Notes under the pieces: model-generated | What the model was told of the DNA's origin: nothing | Databases searched by the model: none | The model's input: the letters and a program-made list of their open reading frames with translations, nothing else | Position numbers and translations under genes: made by a program | Part shown: positions 63,736 through 64,000 of the stretch, piece after piece | How the letters are laid out: each line of letters begins with the position of its first letter | How positions within the stretch are numbered: position 1 is the first letter of the stretch | NCBI RefSeq assembly: GCF_030848305.1 | Contig: NZ_CP114598.1 | Span: 2,480,001-2,544,000 of the forward strand | DNA length: 64,000 bases | From: Akkermansia muciniphila | GTDB taxonomy: Bacteria; Verrucomicrobiota; Verrucomicrobiia; Verrucomicrobiales; Akkermansiaceae | Reading direction: 5' to 3'

Positions 63736-64000
63736 ATGAAAAAATCTCTCCTTCTTTCCATTCTTGCTCTCTCCCTAACGGGTATGGCTTCCGCCGCCTC
63801 GTTTATTTTTGAGGAAAGCCAATGGACATGGAATAACACCACCGGCACTCTGGATCTTGGAGAAGCCGCTCTGACTGGCCTTCAAGACTGGACGCTGAGC
63901 GCAACCATCTCCCTCAACGGTACAAGTGGAAATAATTGGGGAAGCACCTTGCTGGCCTCCGGAGCCAACCCCACAGCAGATTCCTTCCCGAACGGATTCC
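63736..64000 (+). CDS. Secreted protein with LamG-like start, cut by window edge
   Basis: The ATG at 63736 opens an 88-codon frame that runs off the right edge. The N-terminus MKKSLLLSILALSLTGMASA is a classic signal peptide. The following residues (FIFEESQWTWNNTTGTLDLG, then LQDWTLSATISLNG) fit the beginning of a concanavalin A/LamG-like beta-sandwich domain found in many surface proteins of this phylum. The C-terminus, which might carry a PEP-CTERM or autotransporter tail, is not visible. Confidence 0.7.
   Translation, partial: MKKSLLLSILALSLTGMASAASFIFEESQWTWNNTTGTLDLGEAALTGLQDWTLSATISLNGTSGNNWGSTLLASGANPTADSFPNGF

Overview
The window looks like chromosomal DNA from Akkermansia (Verrucomicrobiota) or a very close relative. 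This is inferred from gene content and style: GC-rich coding DNA, few recognisable Shine-Dalgarno sites, a PEP-CTERM-tagged secreted GH16 enzyme, a fucose mutarotase, a NagZ-type hexosaminidase, an MenD-type menaquinone step and large membrane-anchored proteins with PDZ and toroid domains. No rRNA, tRNA, CRISPR array, transposase or integrase was seen.

Region 1 (1-3.0 kb, minus strand) holds ftsK followed by a lipoprotein gene cut by the window edge. Region 2 (about 3.0-29.8 kb, plus strand) is one large exopolysaccharide/capsule locus. After a long AT-rich leader come an outer-membrane export lipoprotein (OPX), a Wzc-type tyrosine autokinase, a PHP phosphatase and the initiating sugar-phosphate transferase. 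These are followed by a tightly packed run of glycosyltransferases (GT2, GT4 and GT11 types), a Wzy-like polymerase, an unknown polytopic membrane protein, a WcaF-like acetyltransferase, a polysaccharide pyruvyl transferase, a Wzx-like flippase, an iron-sulfur F420H2-dehydrogenase-beta-family protein, and an acyltransferase interrupted at a 13-C homopolymer. Many genes overlap by 1-11 bases, which implies translational coupling. The locus encodes assembly, export, phosphorylation control and decoration of a surface polymer.

Region 3 (29.8-34.1 kb) contains decayed genes (an SGNH-domain remnant and a frameshifted small-molecule kinase), an outer-membrane beta-barrel protein, fucU and a PatB/MalY-type PLP enzyme. 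Region 4 (34.4-39.3 kb) is housekeeping: metG, menD and a malic enzyme on the opposite strand. Region 5 (39.5-54 kb) carries two large paralogous-fronted membrane proteins whose cytoplasmic N-termini resemble only the N-lobe of a Ser/Thr kinase, a GH16 enzyme, nagZ-pyrE, an L,D-transpeptidase, hemW, an unknown coiled-coil membrane protein and serS. Region 6 (54.3-64 kb) holds aguB, moxR-DUF58, pth, a class A penicillin-binding protein whose transpeptidase motifs look degenerate, a zinc-ribbon membrane protein, an unrecognised conserved protein and the start of a secreted protein.

The most interesting signals are the poly-C tract that would switch a surface acyltransferase on and off, the two orphan kinase N-lobe membrane proteins, the class A PBP lacking the SxxK motif, a tandem repeat at the C-terminus of the initiating sugar transferase, and several good promoters placed so close to the ATG that the mRNAs would be leaderless or nearly so.
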